From Cherax quadricarinatus (Eukaryota > Arthropoda > Malacostraca > Decapoda > Parastacidae): a DNA stretch of 64,000 bases. Position 1 is the stretch's first letter. Each line of letters starts with the position of its first letter. The DNA is taken from positions 5,146,200 to 5,210,199 of the forward strand of contig NC_091372.1 of the NCBI RefSeq assembly GCF_038502225.1. Direction: 5' to 3'. Made by a program: the position numbers and the translations under genes. Positions 58,601 to 64,000 of the stretch are shown one piece after another. A model generated the notes under the pieces. The model was given only the letters and a program-made list of their open reading frames with translations, was not told the DNA's origin and searched no databases.

Positions 58601-61474
58601 GTCATACTGGTACCTAACACGACTGGTAAAGTCATACTGGTACCTAACAGTACTGGTAAAGTCATACTGGTACCTAACACGACTGGTAAAGTCATACTGG
58701 TACCTAACAGTACTGGTAAAGTCATACTGGTACCTAACAGTACTGGTAAAGTCATACTGGTACCTAACAGGACTGGTAAAGTCATACTGGTACCTAACAG
58801 TACTGGTAAAGTCATACTGGTACCTAACACGACTGGTAAAGTCATACTGGTACCTAATAGTACTGGTAAAGTCATACTGGTACCTAACAGGACTTGTAAA
58901 GTCATACTGGTACCTAATAGTACTGGTAAAGTCATACTGGTACCTAACAGTACTGGTAAAGTCATACTGGTAACTAACACGACTGGTAAAGTCATACTGG
59001 TACCTAACAGGACTGGTAAAGTCATACTGGTACCTAACAGGACTGGTAAAGTCATACTGGTACCTAACAGTACTGGTAAAGTCATACTGGTAACTAACAC
59101 GACTGGTAAAGTCATACTGGTACCTAATAGTACTGGTAAAGTCATACTGGTACCTAACAGTACTGGTAAAGTCATACTGGTACCTAACAGTACTGGTAAA
59201 GTCATACTGGTACCTAACAGTACTGGTAAAGTCATACTGGTACCTAACAGTACTGGTAAAGTCATACTGGTACCTAACAGTACTGGTAAAGTCATACTGG
59301 TACCTAACAGTACTGGTAAAGTCATACTGGTACCTAACAGTACTGGTAAAGTCATACTGGTACCTAACAGTACTGGTAAAGTCATACTGGTACCTAACAG
59401 TACTGGTAAAGTCATACTGGTACCTAACAGTACTGGTAAAGTCATACTGGTAACTAACACGACTGGTAAAGTCATACTGGTACCTAATAGTACTGGTAAA
59501 GTCATACTGGTACCTAACAGTACTGGTAAAGTCATACTGGTACCTAACAGTACTGGTAGCCATACTGGTACCTAACAGTACTGGTAGTCATACTGGTAAC
59601 TAACACGACTGGTAAAGTCATACTGGTACCTAATAGTACTGGTAAAGTCATACTGGTACCTAACAGTACTGGTAAAGTCATACTGGTACCTAACAGTACT
59701 GGTAAAGTCATACTGGTACCTAACAGTACTGGTAAAGTCATACTGGTAACTAACACGACTGGTAAAGTCATACTGGTACCTAATAGTACTGGTAAAGTCA
59801 TACTGGTACCTAACAGTACTGGTAAAGTCATACTGGTAACTAACACGACTGGTAAAGTCATACTGGTACCTAACAGGACTGGTAAAGTCATACTGGTACC
59901 TAACAGTACTGGTAAAGTCATACTGGTACCTAACACGACTGGTAAAGTCATACTGGTACCTAATAGTACTGGTAAAGTCATACTGGTACCTAACAGGACT
60001 GGTAAAGTCATACTGGTACCTAACAGTACTGGTAAAGTCATACTGGTACCTAACACGACTGGTAAAGTCATACTGGTACCTAACACGACTGGTAAAGTCA
60101 TACTGGTACCTAATAGTACTGGTAAAGTCATACTGGTACCTAACACGACTGGTAAAGTCATACTGGTACCTAATAGTACTGGTAAAGTCATACTGGTACC
60201 TAACAGGACTGGTAAAGTCATACTGGTAACTAACACGACTGGTAAAGTCATACTGGTACCTAACAGGACTGGTAAAGTCATACTGGTACCTAACAGTACT
60301 GGTAAAGTCATACTGGTACCTAACACGACTGGTAAAGTCATACTGGTACCTAACAGTACTGGTAAAGTCATACTGGTACCTAACAGTACTGGTAAAGTCA
60401 TACTGGTACCTAACAGGACTGGTAAAGTCATACTGGTACCTAACAGTACTGGTAAAGTCATACTGGTACCTAACAGTACTGATAAAGTCATACTGGTACC
60501 TAACAGTACTGGTAAAGTCATACTGGTACCTAACAGTACTGGTAAAGTCATACTGGTACCTAACAGTACTGGTAAAGTCATACTGGTACCTAACAGTACT
60601 GGTAAAGTCATACTGGTACCTAACAGTACTGGTAAAGTCATACTGGTACCTAACAGTACTGGTAAAGTCGTACTGGTACCTAACAGTACTGGTAGCCATA
60701 CTGGTACCTAACAGTACTGGTAAAGTCATACTGGTACCTAACAGTACTGGTAAAGTCATACTGGTACCTAACAGTACTGGTAGCCATACTGGTACCTAAC
60801 AGTACTGGTAAAGTCATACTGGTACCTAACAGTACTGGTAAAGTCATACTGGTACCTAACAGTACTGGTAAAGTCATACTGGTACCTAACAGTACTGGTA
60901 AAGTCATACTAGTACCTAACAGTACTGGTAAAGTCATACTGGTACCTAACAGTACTGGTAAAGTCATACTGGTACCTAACAGTACTGGTAAACTCATACT
61001 GGTACCTAACAGTACTGGTAAAGTCATATTGGTACCTAACAGTACTGGTAAAGTCATACTGGTACCTAACAGTACTGGTAAAGTCATACTGGTACCTAAC
61101 AGTACTGGTAAAGTCATACTGGTACCTAACAGTACTGGTAAAGTCATACTGGTACCTAACAGTACTGGTAAAGTCATACTGGTACCTAACAGGACTGGTA
61201 AAGTCATACTGGTACCTAACAGTACTGGCAAAGTCATACTGGTACCTAACAGTACTGGTAAAGTCATACTGGTACCTAACAGTACTGGTAAAGTCATACT
61301 GGTACCTAACAGTACTGGTAAAGTCATACTGGTACCTAACAGGACTGGTAAAGTCATACTGGTACCTAACAGTACTGGTAAAGTCATACTGGTACCTAAC
61401 AGTACTGGTAAAGTCATACTGGTACCTAACAGTACTGGTAGTCATACTGGTACCCAATAGTACTGGTGGTAATT
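55649..61474. repeat. 30-bp minisatellite (AGTACTGGTAAAGTCATACTG), about 190 units
   Basis: Units share ACTGGTAAAGTCATACTGGT and differ in the next ten bases (ACCTAACAGT, ACCTAATAGT, ACCTAACAGG, ACCTAACACG, AACTAACACG). Rare 28-bp units (GTAGCCATAC) occur near 58449, 59556, 60692 and 60781. As 30 is a multiple of three, frames of up to 1275 codons run through on the minus strand; they cycle through TLPVLLGTSM or YDFTSTVRYQ and change phase at the 28-bp units. I reject them as proteins. Confidence 0.98.
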
Positions 61475-61561
61475 TCTAGTCTGATGAAGGGGGTGTGTCC
61501 TCATATTGGGCAACCCACTGAGGATCTGTAATCGTAAAAATATAAAGAACCCCTGTACACA

Positions 61562-61790
61562 TAAGGGGGATTACCAACAGACCCCTGGCAGTCTTCAAGC
61601 TGGCACTGGACAAGCACCTAAAGTCAGTTCCTGATCAGCCGGGCTGTGGCTCGTACGTTGGTTTGCGTGCAGCCAGCAGCAACAGCCTGGTTGATCAGGC
61701 GCTGATCCACCAGGAGGCCTGGTCACAGACCGGGCCGCAGGGGCGTTGACCCCCGAAACTCTCTCCAGGTAAACTAGACGAAGGAATACT
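61562..61790 (+). pseudogene. LINE-B 3' fragment
   Basis: LALDKHLKSVPDQPGCGSYV and SNSLVDQALIHQEAWSQTG match the LINE-B C-terminus, ending with the GC-rich terminus (GGGGCGTTGACCCCCG) and CTCCAGGTAAAC. Confidence 0.8.
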
Positions 61791-61797
61791 GCAAGAA

Positions 61798-62035
61798 AAC
61801 AACACACAGCTTAAGGTGTAGGTATGATCGGGTAACACTGATTATGGGTTGGGCGAATATTTGTTTTAATGGTTTTGGGGTTGACATGGACCTGCCAGGT
61901 ATGGGCCAGTAGGCCTACTGCAGTGTTCCTCTTATGTCCTTAAGCCATGAATCAGTAAAGCCCCTCAATTAGAGTTAAGAGGCGGGGTCTGGAGCTATGG
62001 TTCGACCCCTGCAAGCACAATTTGGTAAGAACATG
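61798..62035 (+). mobile_element. tRNA-derived SINE (GAGGCGGGG family) with a dispersed-repeat insert
   Basis: It starts ACACAGCTTAAGGTGTAGG, carries a CAGTAGGCCTACTGCAG segment (61909-61925) shared with 13240-13415, then GAGTTAAGAGGCGGGGTC and a good B box GGTTCGACCC at 61999-62008. Relatives with lost B boxes lie at 23020-23310. Confidence 0.65.
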
Positions 62036-62099
62036 ATAATCACATGTAAGCATCTTAGACGATGGAAGAATTTCTGTTTACATCACTGAAGAGGAACGT

Positions 62100-62205
62100 G
62101 GTGAGTTCAAGTTAGCCCCTGATGAGCCGGGCTGTGGTGCCTACGGGAGAGCTGCTAGTTACCAGCACCAACAGCCTGGTTAATCAGGCCATCCACATGC
62201 TCTAG
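62100..62205 (+). mobile_element. LINE-B-type 3' scrap
   Basis: GATGAGCCGGGCTGTGGTGC and ACAGCCTGGTTAATCAGGCC match the tail fragment at 12905-13060. No frame is preserved. Confidence 0.55.
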
Positions 62206-62304
62206 GAGTGGGCCGAATTGAGAAACCAGTACAGAAAGTATTATATACTTTCTTTTTTTTTCACAGTGTGGTAGCAAAGTACAATGACTCACAAGATGAA
62301 AGTT

Positions 62305-63088
62305 CTCAACTACAACCATTATCAACCAGTACTACAACCATTATCAACCAGTACTACAACCATTATCAACCAGCACTACAACCATTATCAACCAGCACTA
62401 CAACCATTATCAACCAGTACTACAACCATTATCAACCAGTACTACAACCATTATCAACCAGTACTACAACCATTATCAACCAGTACTACAACCATTATCA
62501 ACCAGTACTACAACCATTATCAACCAGTACTACAACCATTATCAACCAGTACTACAACCATTATCAACCAGTACTACAACCATTATCAACCAGTACTACA
62601 ACCATTATCAACCAGTACTACAACCATTATCAACCAATACTACAACCATTATCAACCAATACTACAACCATTATCAACCAGTACTACAACCATTATCAAC
62701 CAATACTACAACCATTATCAACCAGCACTACAGCCATTATCAACCAGCACTACAACCATTATCAACCAGCACTACAACCATTATCAACCAGTACTACAAC
62801 CATTATCAACCAATACTACAACCACTATCAACCACTACTACAACCATTATCAACCAGTACTACAACCATTATCAACCAGTACTACAACCATTATCAACCA
62901 GTACTACAGCCATTATCAACCAGTACTACAACCACTATCAACCAGTACTACAACCACTATCAACCACTACTACAACCATTATCAACCAGTACTACAACCA
63001 TTATCAACCAGTACTACAACCATTATCAACCAGTACTACAGCCATTATCAACCAGTACTACAACCATTATCAACCAGTACTACACACA
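62305..63088. repeat. 22-bp minisatellite (CAACCAGTACTACAACCATT)
   Basis: About 35 units with minor GTACT/GCACT/ATACT variation. Two forward frames of about 300 codons cross it as artefacts of a stop-free 22-bp unit. Confidence 0.97.
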
Positions 63089-63111
63089 CAAGATATGATA
63101 AGGAAGGTAAG

Positions 63112-63213
<102 letters not shown>

Positions 63214-63237
63214 GGCGAGTAGACTGTATATTGGAGG

Positions 63238-64000
63238 ATGGAGTACGATACAGTAGCCAACAAGAAACTGGCACAAAAGCTTGAGAAGCAGGCAAGAATT
63301 ACAGTGAAAGCAGTAGAGTGGATCAGGTAATGCTTAACTGGAAGGGAGTAACGAGTTACTGTGAAGGAAGACATGTAGGGATGGGCGAGTGTGACGAGTG
63401 GGGTTCCACCTCGACCAGTACTGTTTCTTGTGTATGTAAACATGAGAGAGAACATGGAATCAGAGGTGTCACTATTTGCAGATGATGCGAAACTAATTAG
63501 GAAAATACAGTGTGTGTTAAGTAAAAGACACAAGTGCAACTAATGTCACATTTTGTGGCAACGTTTCGCTCTTCAAGAGCTTTATCAAGCCATAACGTTA
63601 CCTAACATATTGTTGGTAATTCTACCAACATCATTACACAAACGTAGTAGACCAGGAAAGGTTATATGTATCTGGACAAACTGCAGGCTTGGTCTGACAA
63701 GTGGCTATTAGGGTTTAACCCCAGCAAACACAAAGTAATGAAAATCGGAGAAGTGCGAAGACGTCTGGAAACAGTGTACAGACGCGGGGGACAAAGGCTG
63801 CAACTTCCCTGACGAGGACCTCGGGGTTAACATTGCTCTGAACATTTCACCTGATGCAAACATCAACTCAAGAACTGCTGTAGCAAATTTAAGAATAGCT
63901 TTCAGGAACCCCAACAAAGAAGTATTCACTACCTTAAACGTGGTATGTCAGGACCATCTTCGAGTATGCAGCACCAGTATAGAACCCAAATCTGGTAAAA
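63238..64000 (+). pseudogene. LINE-A reverse transcriptase fragment, interrupted, runs off the window
   Basis: NKKLAQKLEKQARIT, SGVPPRPVLFLVYVN and EVSLFADDAKLIRKI (motif C FADD near 63480) are followed, after an inserted element at 63517-63645, by LQAWSDKWLLGFNPSKHKVM, YRRGGQRLQ and FEYAAPV. It matches LINE-A at 27784-29892, for example LDTWSSKWLLEFNPAKCKVM, but has several stops and frame changes. Confidence 0.85.
63517..63645 (-). mobile_element. Hammerhead-like element, subfamily C, inside LINE-A
   Basis: It begins TTAAGTAAAAGACACAAGTG, matching the left end at 50238, and ends with a TGTTGGTAATTCTACCAACA hairpin, also found at 50412-50435. The minus strand at 63554-63594 reads TGGC, TTGATAA, a GCTCTT/AGAGC helix, GAAACGTT, GCCA. 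Helix I pairs perfectly (TGGC with GCCA), but two core bases have changed. I could not define a target duplication. Confidence 0.75.

Noticed and set aside
55708..59535. A 1275-codon minus-strand frame, the longest in the window
   Set aside because: It is a 30-bp repeat read in frame (TLPVLLGTSM cycles) that changes to another cycle at each 28-bp unit. Substitutions show no preference for silent sites, as far as I can judge by eye.
61490..61500. CTGATGA next to the end of the 30-bp array as a further hammerhead core
   Set aside because: No GAAA box, helix II or family flanks accompany it; a chance match.

Overview
This window looks like a repeat-dominated piece of a large animal genome. Interrupted CR1-like LINEs, tRNA-derived SINEs with (ATT)n tails, very long microsatellites, GT-AG splice signals and kilobase minisatellite arrays all point away from bacteria and viruses. 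The LINE and SINE styles resemble those I know from decapod crustaceans (crayfish, lobster, shrimp). That placement is inference from recall, not from a search. By my estimate about 60 % of the window is tandem array, most of the rest is dead or fragmentary mobile DNA, and host coding sequence is almost absent.

Layout. Positions 1-12490 are one array of about 480 copies of a 26-bp unit. 12.5-15.6 kb is mixed dispersed repeats, including a perfect 142-bp fold-back and one candidate host exon on the minus strand (14948-15093). 15.6-18.35 kb is a 23-bp array with a recent 1090-bp internal duplication. 19-22.5 kb holds a LINE tail, a 31-bp array, a (TA)n tract and a second 26-bp array. 22.6-24.2 kb has SINE fragments and a 20-bp array. 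24.2-26.75 kb is a 28-bp-derived array with changing higher-order structure. 27-30 kb is a long minus-strand LINE reverse-transcriptase frame between microsatellites. 30.5-34.2 kb has SINEs, a (TA)n tract, several ribozyme-like mobile elements and the best host gene candidate, a small two-exon gene on the minus strand (32421-32765). 34.5-35.3 kb is a 65-bp array, followed by LINE remnants to 37 kb. 37.1-39.5 kb is a 53-bp array. 41.8-46.7 kb is a 46-bp array with 230-bp and 690-bp spaced markers. 47.2-49.25 kb is a roughly 2-kb GCA/GCG-rich tract almost lacking T on the plus strand. 49.3-53.8 kb holds nested LINE copies with endonuclease, reverse transcriptase and an SGNH-type ORF1. 54.7-61.5 kb is a 30-bp array split by a LINE insertion. 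61.5-64 kb has LINE and SINE tails, a 22-bp array, a (GA)n tract and a LINE running off the window.

The most interesting system is a dispersed family of short elements, at least ten copies, often fold-back, several sitting inside LINEs with 12-13 bp target duplications. Read on one strand, each carries a hammerhead-ribozyme-like core. Two subfamilies keep the invariant core bases, and helices I and II change between subfamilies while pairing is kept. They look like non-autonomous relatives of Penelope-like elements or retrozymes. No cleavage activity has been shown here.

Most long open frames in the window are artefacts of stop-free tandem repeats and were not called as genes.
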